DNA from: Laccaria trichodermophora
Taxonomy: Eukaryota; Basidiomycota; Agaricomycetes; Agaricales; Hydnangiaceae
DNA: 64,000 nt
NCBI GenBank assembly: GCA_018417955.1
Contig: JACTVC010000022.1
Coordinates: 62,001 to 126,000, forward strand
Direction: 5' to 3'
Shown here one piece after another: positions 35,107-46,286 of the stretch. The position numbers and the translations under genes were made by a program. The notes beneath the pieces were generated by a model. The model saw only the letters and a list, made by a program, of their open reading frames with translations. It was not told the DNA's origin and made no database searches. Positions within the stretch are counted from its first letter, which is position 1. Every line of letters starts with the position of its first letter.

Positions 35107-35455
35107 TGTTAGAGGAGACGTCTCGTGACCTTCATTGTTTACGCGTATGCTTTTATTGTTTCTTTCCAGTCCTATTTCCTTTTTCCCTCATCCACATTTA
35201 CCTCCGTTATTTGCCAGTCTTTACCTCAAGCCACAAATCTTTCCCTATATTTATGAAACCTTATTTCCATCTCACCTCAGTCGTTCCTCACGTTACGGTG
35301 ACTGACGTCTGAGGTGAGTACTTCCTACAATACATTATCATTCACTAGATTGTTGACCTCTTCCTGTAGTTGTATTTGCTTCTACAGGTAGTCTATTAAT
35401 ATCAGTCGTTCCTCACGTTACGGTGACTGACGTCTGAGTTGTATTTGCTTCTACA
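35107..35455 (+). repeat. 3' LTR of the non-autonomous element
   Basis: 349 bp, matching the 5' LTR along its whole length by eye, including the intron-plus-spliced-copy structure. It is followed by the second CAGAG target copy. Confidence 0.9.
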
Positions 35456-35571
35456 CAGAGCCTTGATAACCCCTTAGAATCAAGTCTTAATTAAGGCCTG
35501 TAACTAAGACCTAAGCCTTAGCCAAAATTCTGGGGGTTAATAACCCCTTAGAATCCAACACTGGATTTGAG

Positions 35572-36370
35572 GGAGTACTTGGTCGAGTTTAAACTGAGTT
35601 TACTGAAGTCCAATGAAAGCCGACCAGGGCTCGTTTCGCACGCGTACAATCACAGTCGCCGTGTCCGCTGACACGCGACTAAGAGCCGCTGCTCAGCAAC
35701 CAGAGCCGCTGCTCGACTTATATCAATCCACGCTTGGATTAACACTCAACTATTTTTAGATTCATCTCTCATGGCTGAGGAGTGGGATGAGACGACTCCT
35801 TTCCACAAGGCTCTCGTCTCAACATCTCACTCCCTCAGCCAGGTATGTATCTAACTTATCATTGAAGGCTCTCGTGATAACATATTACTTCGTCTACGCA
35901 GTATTCTACAGCTGTCTTCTCGTCACCCACCCACCCACTTCCTTATACTACGTAACATACTTACCCGATGTATTGCTATACCTCAAGTGGAATCGCGTCG
36001 GAATCGGGCGCGCGCCGTGCCCGATTTCTGACTTTTGGCTATTCCTTCCGCCTAAGCAACCGCCTCTGCAAACATCCAGTAGCCCAGGCGTCATTGGAAA
36101 CTACATGTAAGTATGACTAGGATATGTGACTACAAAACAACCAGTCAGTGATTCTGTACAAACACATGACTTTTTACTCGCCTTATCAAGACTTTTGATT
36201 GACTGTGTCTGACTCTGCTTTTTACCGAGACTCATGCATCATGCTCATAAGAAACAATACATCACATGAATCAGTTTCCAAAAACTCGGTACCAGTGGGG
36301 TCCTGACGTCCGCATTTGCGCCTCTACATAATACCATCTAAAACGGTGTACATCACTAGATTACTTAGTT
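35572..36370 (+). other. possible orphan first exon at 35771
   Basis: ATG at 35771 opens MAEEWDETTPFHKALVSTSH and runs 72 nt to a GTATGT donor at 35843. It is preceded by a pyrimidine-rich leader. No following exon could be joined, and no family was recognised. The remainder of this interval is featureless. Confidence 0.25.
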
Positions 36371-38288
36371 TCAAGTGGTCATAGGTAGACGAATATCGTG
36401 AGTTGGCGCGAAAGCTAGCTCGTCACGAATATCCAGGATTACTCTACAAGTCAACATGGAGTACAGCATTCGCTGGAACCTACATTCGATGAGAATTGAG
36501 TAACAGGTGAGGGGACAAGGTAACACACATAGAAAGTAGGCTATAGTAGCCAAGCTGAACAGGAGCGAAAATCTTCAACAAAAGCTTTACCTCGGACACC
36601 TCAGTATCGACACTTACAGGGTAAATCATGACGATATTGAGTAAAGTAAAGACTATGGTTTGGGGATCTCGTCAACAGAAAAAAAAATAGTCACGTAATT
36701 CTCACCAAAGATATGAAGGTAATAGATCAGACCTGAACACTCGGTTAGCGTAAGTTCGTAAGGGGAAATCGGATTTCTTACCATTCTGGAAGACTCTTTT
36801 CACAAGTGTCTTTCGCCTTAATTCACCTCCGGAAGAGCTCAGCCTGACTGAAAGAACCACCTTAACTTTAGAAGAATAAATCGAAAAGTATGCGCGCGGG
36901 GACATACGCGCTGGAAACGCTCTAATAGCCATTAAGATCAGAATGCCTATCGTCCTTCAGTTCAGACGTGTAAGTTTATAACGAAAAGGAACACACCTAA
37001 ATCGTATAGGAGAACCCCCACCCAACAAGCGAATACAATGGGCCCAGATGAGGCAATAAAGCATCCAGCGCTTTCCAAGCCACGAGGAGGAACAACGACT
37101 GGGAGAGTATGAGACAACGCCATTCAGAGAGGGTGAGAAACAGACGCACATCTTAAGGAACTCTGATAGATTCCCATAAACGTGAATATTCCACCCCAAA
37201 TCACGATGTAGAAGATGGGGAGACCAATTGTGAGTCTTCTATCCTTGCCCCAAATACCCCAAGTTCGTATCGTAAGAAGAACTTGGCACCAAGAGGTCAG
37301 AGGACTGGAGGGAAAGGGGGAACCGTTTTAGAACTCACTTTCAGCCTCGGCTATGCCAATCACCAGCACCCCTACCCAATATTTCAGTGGAAACTCAATG
37401 GAAACTTTACGGAAATACATACATGCAGAGACTTTGTAAACAATGCTGCAAGTCTCTGGTGACGACCCATCCAAAGAAATATCTATCAGAATCCCTGGTT
37501 CAGGGTTTTCTTCGTTTGATTCATTTGATGATAAACTCACAGTACAATAAACCCACTGAGTCGAGAATAGGCATATAGCGAGTTAGAAGGAAGAGTATTT
37601 TAATGACGTTCCAGCGGGATGACCAAATTGACGAGATTTCCCTGTCCAAAGTTAGGAAATAATCGTAGACCTTTTGGATTGGGCATAATTAGAGTGAGAT
37701 GTAAGGAATATGACGACGGATGCGCACCATGAGCAGCACAGCTGCCACTAAAGGCTTCGTTAGAATGAGATGTCACAGGCGGTCCGTGACGAACCGATCG
37801 TAGACTGAGAGGGAATGGAGTCGGGGAACGCGTTAACTGCAGGAATAATAGAACTCACATAGTTCATCTGAGAATGCTGCAGGCCCTCTAAAATCTCCGG
37901 GAACGACACCTCAGCCATTGACAAACTGAGGGAAGGCGCACGCTAAACCAAGGAGAAAGACAGACGTGCAGATCGTAGGATCAAACCATCGCTTCATGGC
38001 CATTCGATACTACTTATTGACAGTGAGCGCCGAGCGACTAGCTGGTCCCTTTGACAATAGTACCTGATTGACAGGAATACTTGCCATGTGGTGGTCTCTA
38101 TCGCCGTCGTAGATCGCGTTGCCGCCGGTCCTGAGAGACATCCCGTTCGCTGGGCTACCGTGATATCTTGGGTTGCCACGCAGTGAATGTGATAACGTCG
38201 GTGACCAGTCTGAACCACAATCCGGATCGGAATGTGGTTCTACGTCTTGCAGCTGAAAACGCCGCATCTTGAATAATGACAGGAGCAC
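36371..38288 (-). CDS. seven-helix membrane protein, DUF6533-like
   Basis: Read on the minus strand in short exons. Recognisable pieces, in order: ESLFLLVAWKALDALL-type helix near 37080, RKTLVKRVFQNG joined across an intron (GTAAG...TTCAG) to LIYYLHIF near 36720, FTLLNIVMIYP near 36630, then a last exon with MLYSMLTCRVILDIRDEL and the stop at 36371. The RDG-LIYYL-type step followed by a helix and a SRVILNIR-type segment is the usual 3' half of basidiomycete seven-helix proteins related to DUF6533. Upstream exons (38288-38080, with HHMASIPVNQ before a GTACTA donor; 37540-37328 with a helix KYWVGVLVIGIAEAE) are less certain, and the N-terminal signature was not found. Possibly decayed. Confidence 0.42.
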
Positions 38289-40114
38289 ATGGTTCCGGTG
38301 GTTACCAGTTTCCTAACAAATAATAATGGGGTAAATAAGCATTCATTAAACGAGCATGGGCAGGTATGGGCCCTCGTGATGTACCTGGATCATGGAAGCT
38401 CAGCCTAAGCTGTGAGACTTATGGGAAGCGGTGGGCCAAGAGGACAGTGTCTGCTGGTGACCTTTGCATTCAGCTCCCAAAATAGACTTGAATAGAGCTT
38501 TGATGACGCTTAATTGACGGAGAGGTTAAGGGACAAGGAGACGGACCGTGATGGCTCAATGGGAGCGCATTTGATGAGAGGAGATTCGACCTGCTGAAAG
38601 GCTTGTGCAATGCTGAAAACTTAAAGGCGAGGGTTAGTTTGGAACCGGGAACAGGATCAACGAGAAATAAAACACCTGCCAGAATCTACAGAACCAACAA
38701 ATGTGCTTGGCATCGGAGGATATTCAATAGATAACGAGCATGGCCCAATTTCAGTCTTGGATGAATACGACGAGCTCGAGAACCTGGGTGTTTTCCCTCC
38801 AGGATTTGCCTGAGGCCTCCGACCGATGTCGACGAAGCCCATATTTGCGTTAAAGTCAAAATGTGGCGGTTGGTCAACATCAAAAGTATTTGATGAATGA
38901 GGAAGTCTTGAGAAATCATCCACCTATGTACACGTTCTGGAAGGTCGTAAGCGTAGTCGTGCCAGGGAAAAACACCAACGTCCGAAGACTGACATCTCTT
39001 GAAGAAACGCAGGGGTCAATGCACGTCTCGACGGTCATGCTTAGGGTATCTAACACTGAGTTACGCCGAATCCCGATAATATACTGGAACTGCTGGGATC
39101 AAATAACACGCAATTTCACAGACAAGATGAAGACAAAAGTTTCGCGCGACGAGCGCACAAAGATACTGAGAAGGCAGGAACGTTAGAGGCAGGTACCCAT
39201 GCAAGACTGGGCAGGAAATAACACTTACCCTCCCATCTCCTTTGCCTGTTCCCCGCATCACTTTTCTCTCCATCTGCGTCTATAGTATCCTCTCCTCTCT
39301 CCATCCCCTCCAGTCACACGCAGACGAATTTCGACATTTCCACCGTACTCGAAAACGCAGCATGCGGACAGCAATGGCGTTGTAACGAAGCTATAAATCC
39401 AGAGTCCTGGCTCAAGAGGCTTAAGTTCAGAGAACTAAAGAGGTGACGCAAGTTCGGTGTTGGGATAGAGAGAGATGAAAAGAGAGGGATGGTGGCTCGG
39501 AGTGGACAGGGCCACACGCCAACACCGACCCATCGGAAAGGTCGCCCGACAGAGGCCCACGCTGTCGACGCAGAGTTTTCAGTCGTCCTAGCGTGAGCTC
39601 CAGATCTACGATAAATTCTGGGCGCAACGATTAACGTCATCACACACACAAAACAGCAAGATATCTTACAAAGGCTTTATAAGACGACAGCCTTTTCCGA
39701 AGCAGTCTTTGAAGCATCAAACACGGCGGGCAAGACTTCATACCCGTCATTGGCAACGGTGGTGATGTGGGAGGCGATGACGAGGGCGGCTGATGCGGCG
39801 AGAGAAATTCTTGCTGACATAATTAGACAGCATCTGAATCCACGACCACTGAAGCTGAAGTATTTCCGAATTTGTTGCTGGATCTCTGTCTGAGTGTCAG
39901 TCTTTTGTTTTTCGTCACATCCGCTTATATTTACGATATAATCACAGGGCGTGGAAATGTCATTATGCCGGGGTATCATATCATCAGCAACGGCTCCTGC
40001 TCAACGGCGTACACTATGTTAGGTCTCTTTTGAGGGCGTGCATGATGGTCAAGATCGGAGTCGCCTAGCTCTATGTGAGGTCAGTGTAAAATGTAGTTTC
40101 ATGCGTACTAGTAG
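38289..40114 (-). other. weak minus-strand coding signals
   Basis: Open minus frames at 38923-38657 (Ser/Pro-rich, NTFDVDQPPHFDFNANMGF) and 39627-39427 (EFIVDLELTLGRLKTLRRQ) look like possible 5' exons of an unidentified gene but could not be joined. At 39820-39677 a 47-codon frame MSARISLAASAALVIAS... has a signal-peptide-like start. None is strong enough to call. Confidence 0.25.
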
Positions 40115-41525
40115 TTACAAATGCAGCTGCTTATCGTAATAATGTGGTCGAACGTGGTACATGTCAGGTAGCGAAGGCAAATAGCTAGGGTCGTCGAGGA
40201 TAGTGTGGGTATATGGCTTCCAGTAGTCCGTAGGGGAAACAGTCTGCTGTGTAGGACACGCACAGTCATTTTCATCAGAGGTAGATAAGAGATTGAAGCC
40301 GTCACGAGAATAGTGTGATCCTGCAAGACAGATAAACAAAGGAGGTGAGAAAGTGTGAGCGATGCTGGTGTTAGAGAAAGGGAAATTAGTAGAATCATAT
40401 GTCAAGTCAAGCGGAGCAGGCAAGGGAAATGACTCCTGGAGCAACGGAGCCTGGGAAATACGAGGATGGACGTCGGGGAGAAATAACAGAGGCATATTCG
40501 AGGGTTGCGTGACTGCGTCGTCAGCTTCAATAGAATTCGAGCAGAGGAAACGTCCTTCTTGGGTTTTGCTGAAAGAGGGTTCGGGAAAAGCAGCGTCAAG
40601 AGGATAGAGGCGTAAAGTTCGCAAGCAAGAACTGAGAGCAGGAGAGGCGTCATGGGGTACTAAGATGTGAGATTCAGGGAGTAAAGATACAGTTAGAGCA
40701 AAGACGAAGGAGACGACACGACGCGCGGGAAATACCTGGAGACGGCGAATGTTCAGAGGGATCAGGAGAGCTATTTGGCAGAGAGTGACTACAATCGAGT
40801 GCTGAAAACTGGTGATTTTTTGAATCGGAGGCGGGTTGACTGTCAAGTATTTTTGGAAAAGGCGATGAAGACTGGGTATATGCGCGTTTTGGCTGCGTAA
40901 ATGCAGCGTCCGAGATAGAATGGTGAGGTGAGGACCGCGTCTTTGACGGCACCGAGAGAGCTGTTTCGGACGAAGCGCAAAAAAAAGTCACTGCATCCGA
41001 GCTTGGTATTGAAATGCGCTCCAAGTCGTTACCAGAAGAGACGCCGGCTGTAGCTGTTTGGGTCAGAACCCTCTTCTTCGCCTGGAGTGTGATCTCATCG
41101 CGGAGCCCTTCGGATTCCTCAGCCTCAATCTTGACAGACAAATCAGGGGGGTTGCCGATTGGCAGGTCATAAGTTCCCTCAGGAATGGTGATCTTGGCTT
41201 TCTTCGCAACGGCTTTTCGTCTATACCACCAGTTGTTTATAGGCGCTGGGTTGATATTCCTAGCGAGACACCATGAACGACGAGAGGCAGCAGTAGGCAT
41301 GCGTCGATCGCCTTCCCAAATCTGAGCTAGTTCCTGGAAGTGAATCGTAGAGGGTGCTTGGTGAGTGGGAGCGGCCTTTTCTGGTTTTCGCGATCTCTTT
41401 TTCGAGGTAGATGTACCGCGCGCGACGGCATCCGATAACGTTCCAAAAGTAGGTTCGATGGCTTCTTCTACTTTCGGTTGGTTGCGCTTTTGGCGTTTCT
41501 TCCGTTCTTTTGGAGGTCCCACCAT
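40115..41525 (-). CDS. homeodomain transcription factor
   Basis: Two exons, 41525-40736 and 40659-40115, joined by a 76-nt GT-AG intron; frame closes (444 aa). A basic N-terminus (KERKKRQKRNQP) and a KKRSRKPEK cluster look like nuclear targeting signals. Residues about 58-110 form a homeodomain: FQELAQIWEGDRRMPTAASR (helices 1-2), then ARNINPAPINNWWYRRKAVA, where WWYRRK replaces the common WFxNRR of the recognition helix. IPEGTYDLPIGNPP after the domain recurs in mushroom homeodomain proteins as I know them. The C-terminal half is Ser/Pro-rich, probably an activation or interaction region. No partner homeodomain gene or MIP gene is adjacent, so this is not obviously the A mating-type locus. 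Confidence 0.8.
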
Positions 41526-41679
41526 AAATAAGCCTATAAGGTTGTGGGAAGAGGGCGTGACAAATGGCGTGACGTGCTAAAAGTAATCGCTATGTACCAA
41601 ATATCACCAAACACACGTCCTCCTTGCGTCCTCCGTACATCCAAGCTGAAATATTTGCAAGCGATGTTGGACGATCCCT

Positions 41680-42430
41680 TCTAAATTTGTAACGACAAAT
41701 TAATACGCTCGAGTTAATTTGGGCACAGGAAATTGAGCCCCGAGCGGTCGCGGTGGGTTTATCTTGATTATGAAAGGCGGATGATTGTAAATAATCGGGC
41801 AGTGAGTTGGCAGTGAGCCATCCTGAGATTGCGAAGTTCGGAGGAGGAGTTACCATTCAACACTTTTCTGCGCTTACATACGATGGCTCCCAAATGGTTC
41901 GCCAACCACAAGCGCTCGGCGCCCGGAAGTACCTTGGATGCGCCCTCTTGACCAAAATGTCGTCACGGAAGAGTTCTCTAGGTCAATCAAGTCAGATAAT
42001 TGAGCATTTGGAGATCACTGTCGGAGGTAATGTAACAGCATTTGTCATGGCTCAGACTGATTATAAATCTAGAGGATCGCATCAAGACCGTCCGTGTCGG
42101 GGACGAGGAGTTCCGTACTCACATCGGCATTGTGGATTTTTCCCTAGGCCTCAGACAATTCAATCTCAAGAACATTGAAAATATCGTCTATCAATAATCC
42201 ATGTAACTCTTGGTGAGCTGAAAGTCACTTTATCAAAGAAGTTCACCGGCGAATTTTTAGATGCACTTGGGTTTTTTTAAAACGATGAAACAGCGATTAT
42301 TATCATTGAACTTCCATTGCACATCTTATCACTCCATGCCGACCTTCGCGCCTCACGGGCAATTTAAAAATAGGTTCGCTAGTATAAAACCCCAGTGGTT
42401 TTCGATAGTATCCTCAGTGCATCCTTCCAG
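41680..42430 (+). repeat. duplicated segment, source copy (promoter of the small secreted protein)
   Basis: Matches 49395-50150 in direct orientation. Shared landmarks include GCGGTGGGTTTAT, CAGTGAGCCATCCTGAGAT, CTCGGCGCCCGGAAGT against CTCAGCACCCGGAAGT, CTAGTATAAAA, and CAGCAGACTCA. Within it a decayed frame reads KTVRVGDEEFRTHIGIVDFS, so part of the unit is an old coding sequence. This copy retains the downstream secreted-protein gene; the other does not. Confidence 0.75.
42383..42389 (+). promoter_or_regulatory. TATA box of the small secreted protein gene
   Basis: TATAAAA in the context CTAGTATAAAACCCC, 122 nt before the ATG at 42511. It is conserved in the duplicated copy at 50090. Confidence 0.6.
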
Positions 42431-42510
42431 CAGACTCAGTAAGTCTCTCGCTCCTTTTCCCTCCTTCAGTCAACAAAAATTAAACTAAACCACCAAGGAT
42501 ACCACTTGCC

Positions 42511-42714
42511 ATGAAATACGCAATCTCCGCCGCAACCACGTTGTTAGCTGTAACTTTGCTCGCTGGCACTGGGAGCTATGCTGCCCCAGGCCCACAGCCT
42601 ACCGAGCCTCTTCACGTGATATGCCCTGGGATCGTACTCAAATGCACCCCGCCCGACAATATTGTGGAAACGCCCAAAGGATGCCTTGCGTGTGGTACCC
42701 CTTATACTTTGTGA
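42511..42714 (+). CDS. small secreted four-cysteine protein
   Basis: 67-codon single-exon gene. MKYAISAATTLLAVTLLAGT is a textbook signal peptide, with a likely cleavage after SYA. The mature peptide is about 43 residues, Pro-rich at its start (PGPQPTEP), with four cysteines in ICPGIVLKC and GCLACG, which could form two disulfides. There is a TATA box and a pyrimidine-rich leader. It could be a small protease inhibitor, an effector-like peptide or a wall protein; the sequence does not decide. Confidence 0.65.
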   Translation: MKYAISAATTLLAVTLLAGTGSYAAPGPQPTEPLHVICPGIVLKCTPPDNIVETPKGCLACGTPYTL

Positions 42715-43245
42715 ATCGACCCGCGTCCTGAGTGAGTGCTCCGTACTGTGTTTTTAATTTTATAATTTTTTTATTTGTATTCTTCGTACATTCCAGGTTG
42801 AAGGGTTGTTGCCAATTGCCACTACTCGTGTTTTTGTCCTAGATCCTTTCCTTTGTAGGAGAGTAGCCTTAGCAGTCAACGGATAATATAAGTGTTAAAA
42901 TCGAAAGATAGCTCTATCGGGTTCATTGAGAGTCTCCAGCCAATCTCCAGCCCGCCTCAAATTTTATCGACGTGGAAGAAAGGAAATTGAGTGATCCTAC
43001 ACAAAGAGGCGTTGAACGTTGAGGCCTGGCACCTGGGATGAGAAGTGGAAACAAACGTGCGCGTGCACGTGATCCTTCAAAAATCAACTTGCGCAAATAG
43101 TTACCTGTCAGTGTCACTAGAATCCCCTTTCCCAGCGCCCGCAGAGGCTCTTTCCTTGCTCTTTCCTCCTGTGCGGGACGCAAAACAAAAAGGTGACAAA
43201 GGCATTCACATTCTCCATCTCTCAAAACTAATCATCCCCATAGTA

Positions 43246-44195
43246 ATGACCACCCTCGAAAATGCCCTACCAGAAGGGCTCGTCCAAGCCGTCGTCCAAT
43301 CCTTCGCCATGATTATCGTCTCCGAAATCGGTGACAAAACCTTCCTCATCGCCGCCATCCTCGCCATGCGCCATCCGCGAATGCTGGTCTTCGCAGGCGC
43401 ATTCGGATCCCTCGTCGTCATGTCCATCTTATCCGCAGCAATGGGCCACCTGCTCCCCACGCTCATACCACGGAAATGGACACAAATAGCAGCGTCTGTC
43501 CTCTTCCTCGTGTTCGGCGCGAAGATGTTTATAGAAGCGAGGGGTATGAAGGCGGGGAATGAGAAGATACAGGAGGAGATGAGGGAGGCGGAGGAGGAGA
43601 TTGAGGATGATGATGCGGGGCATGATGGGACGGGGGGGCGGCCGAGTGCTGCAAACGGACTTGTCATCCCCTTGGAAGAGATGGAGGAGGGCAGAAGGCC
43701 GGTGCATTCGCCAAAGCCGAAGGGTTTGTCGGCCATGGAAGGCGCGAGGAATTTTTGTAGCTTCTTTTTGGGCCCAGTGTTTGTGCAGGCGTTTGTCCTC
43801 ACCTTTTTGGGTGAATGGGGCGATAGAAGTCAGATTGCGACGATTGCGCTTGGGGCTGCTCATGTACGTTTCTTCCTTTGATGTTTTACCGTGTCGTCGC
43901 TAATCGTGGTGTCTAGAATGTGTATCTAGTCACGCTCGGAACGGTGGTGGGGCACTCGTGCTGCACCGCGCTGGCAGTCATAGGTGGGAGATACGTGTCC
44001 ACGAAGATATCTGTCAAACAAGGTGCGTATGCTCTCCCTTTCGTATTCTTCAAGACTAACACCCTTATAGTAACGTTTGGCGGTTCCATTCTATTCCTCA
44101 TCTTCGGCGTCATATATCTCTATGAAGCCTTCGCCATGACTAACGACATGGACATTAATATCCCGATCTCGCCTTCGTCGGAGATTCACATCTAA
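43246..44195 (+). CDS. GDT1: GDT1/TMEM165-family Mn2+/Ca2+:H+ antiporter
   Basis: Three exons, 43246-43863, 43917-44022 and 44071-44195; both introns are GT-AG (53 and 48 nt) and in phase (282 aa). The two UPF0016 signature motifs are present: SEIGDKTFLIAAILAM in the first half and GEWGDRSQIATIALGA in the second, each E-x-G-D-(K/R)-(T/S) lining the cation path. Six membrane helices are visible, with an acidic Glu/Asp-rich cytoplasmic loop (residues about 107-130) between the halves. In yeast and animals this family moves Mn2+ and Ca2+ into the Golgi and supports glycosylation. Start chosen at MTTLENALPEG; upstream in-frame sequence is leader-like. The DNA from its stop codon onward is duplicated at 53.8-57.6 kb. 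Confidence 0.93.
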
Positions 44196-46128
44196 TTATC
44201 AAGCGATTGCTACCTATTCCCAGTCCCGATGTCGTTGAGCCCATCGTTATTTAATCCGTAACAGACTAGTGACTCCACTGGAAACTATTTATATATTTCG
44301 TATGTTAATTGCGCTCATCACCCTACCCGCCCTGACATTGTCAATCAGCGGAGGTCAGTGGACATGTTGTGCCTCAACCTACCGACGTGAACACACGCAT
44401 ATCGTACCGTTCTTGGAAAATGGCGCTACAAGAACTCAGGCCTCAGGGGCTTTGGACGTCCGCCTCCCGAAGAGTCTCTGCAAGTTTACCTGGCCGTCTT
44501 TTATGTCAAGCGACGCGTCTGAGCTCCCCTCTTTCTTCATCAGTACGACCATTTCCCAACTCATCGGCGTCAGAAAGTCCCCCCCCTTTAATTGAGACGC
44601 CAAAAACTTTTACGGTTGCTAAGGAGCTGTGTGGGTGCATACACGAAACATTGCTCCTCTTCTTGTCCAGAACTTCTGCCTTTCCCTCCTCATATTTTTT
44701 CAAAAATGATAACATTACCCCAACTTACCCTGTGCCCCTATCCGCTCTTGGTTTCCTCAGACTATGCCTGCAAAAGGGTGGGCTCACGGGCACACTTCTA
44801 TCCCTACTCTCCCCTTCTCCTATCTGTCTCGAGGTTCACCCATCCCAACTTATCCGTCGCGGTTGGTGATAACACCTGCTTGGCTTTTGAGCGCGTCGCT
44901 CTGCTACAGACGCCGTGTGTCCTCCTCAAGTCACATTTATGATTTGGAACGTCTTGGCTTCATTCTGAAGCCGGAGATGTAGGCGGTGAACCACAGGGAA
45001 TGGTGCGGGCTAGCCCCAGCCTTTGAGGCAAATCGGATTGGATTGAATGTTAGCAGTCACCTTGGCGAGCAGAAACTTGTTCAACTTTCTGTAACTGCGG
45101 TGGCTGTGCCCTCGTGTCGACTTCTTGCAGGCTTCATGGACCATTCGTCAGCGGCCGTCTCAAATCACTCTGATTGAAATGGGGCGTCTTAGCTGCATAA
45201 CAACCAAACGCAGCCTAAGTATTCGATAACCGACTTCTTTCCGCCTCGGCGACTCGGAGATGACGATGAACCATCGATACTACGTCTTTGGGAAGCTGAG
45301 TATGTGTACCCGACGCTACGCATCTTTTCGAGTAGGATGTTCCGCTCAGTAATGAAGTTCGTCAATGTATCCAGGACGAGTAGGTGAGCTTTTATTCTCG
45401 ACATCATCACCATCTCACTGAGCTCTCCTTGTTTGACGAAGGTCGTGCGTCACTCAACCATTTCCCTCGGGATCGCCCTCGCACGTCGATATATCCATCT
45501 TCCAAAGATCGTGCGCTCCAGCAGGAACGCGCTTTACGAACCACAGTATCAAGCATATTAGGTTGATTCTTTGAGTCTTCTTCTATCCCTGGGACCGCAG
45601 CATGTTTAACGTTCGTCGAATGTACCCCAGACGTCCGTGAAAATAATAACTATTCACGGCGGGACGTCCCCTCACGTTCTCAAATTCTATCATACACCTT
45701 CGTCGACAGTTGCGTCACCATAGCTGGTGTAACGGTACCTCAAGTTCCATATGGGCATGGCGCTGATCTGGTCGTTTTACTAGGCGTATGATTATCTTTG
45801 CACCTTGAAAGAAGAGGTGAGTCGTAACGACAGCTCGAAGAGCGTAGAACTGGAAACTCTGACACTGACTCCTCAGGTCTCTGTTCCAGTTCATTCGAAA
45901 GGTTCCAAATCTGATCTGCGTGTACAACAGACGTGCTTCAGGCTCTATGGAGTAACACTGTTCGTGACTACTCTCATTTTATGTCAAATGACTGAACGCT
46001 CCCTTCAGCTTCGATTTCTGTCGGTTTTCTGTCTGTGCAAAGTATTCCTTGTCTCACATCTTTCAACATAATTTCTAACTCTCGGCACTTAAGTAATTCT
46101 AACTCTGAGGACGTGTGGAATGTGGGGT
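44190..46128 (+). repeat. 1.9-kb segment duplicated at 53.8-57.6 kb, source copy
   Basis: Begins at the end of the GDT1 gene and ends at GAGGACGTGTGGAATGTGGG. Direct, highly similar copies occur at 53807-55076 and 56776-57570. It carries small frames kept in both copies, for example minus-strand SRIKAHLLVLDTLTNFITER near 45400 and SWEMVVLMKKEGSSDASLD near 44540, which suggest an unrecognised minus-strand gene with short exons. No known domain was found. Except for this, 44196-46286 holds no supported gene. Confidence 0.75.
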
Positions 46129-46286
46129 TCCTGAATACTACACCAACTCTCCTGCGCCTGCAGGCATACTCCAAAGCTGTACAGAAGCCTGTGCAGCACA
46201 CAATCTCTGCCTCGGTTCCATTATATAAGAAAAGTCGATAGAGGAACATACCCCCTTATACTGGGCCATTGTGAAATGGGTCCCAG

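Larger units (their letters stand above)
31396..35455 (+). mobile_element. non-autonomous LTR element with captured gene fragment
   Basis: 4060 bp. LTRs are 349 bp each (31396-31744 and 35107-35455), apparently identical, flanked by a perfect CAGAG duplication (31391-31395 and 35456-35460). The primer site GGTTATGGGCCCCG (31745-31758) is the same type as in the copia element, and a G-rich polypurine tract (35100-35106) precedes the 3' LTR. The interior has no gag, protease, integrase or reverse transcriptase. Near the 3' end a short stretch reading THQNVADALKLKSFRSL may be the last trace of a copia Pol C-terminus. The region 34069-34500 derives from a host-type gene. Identical LTRs and an intact target duplication mean very recent movement, so proteins must have been supplied in trans. 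Confidence 0.88.
30965..35563. mobile_element. hAT-like MITE split by an LTR element
   Basis: The left end begins CAGTGTTGAACTTAAGGC. The right end, reverse-complemented, begins CAGTGTTGGATTCTAAGGGG. Both are flanked by GATTTGAG (30957-30964 and 35564-35571), a perfect 8-bp target duplication. A CAGTG terminus with an 8-bp duplication is the hAT superfamily pattern. Removing the nested LTR element and one CAGAG copy leaves about 534 bp, AT-rich, with many TAAGGCTTAG/TTAGCCTTA palindromic words and no transposase frame. Confidence 0.85.

Noticed and set aside
40115..41525. A mating-type locus
   Set aside because: Only one homeodomain gene is present; there is no divergent partner and no neighbouring MIP gene.
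43206..43863. Minus-strand frames of 144 and 198 codons
   Set aside because: They are antisense to GDT1 exon 1, which carries both family motifs.
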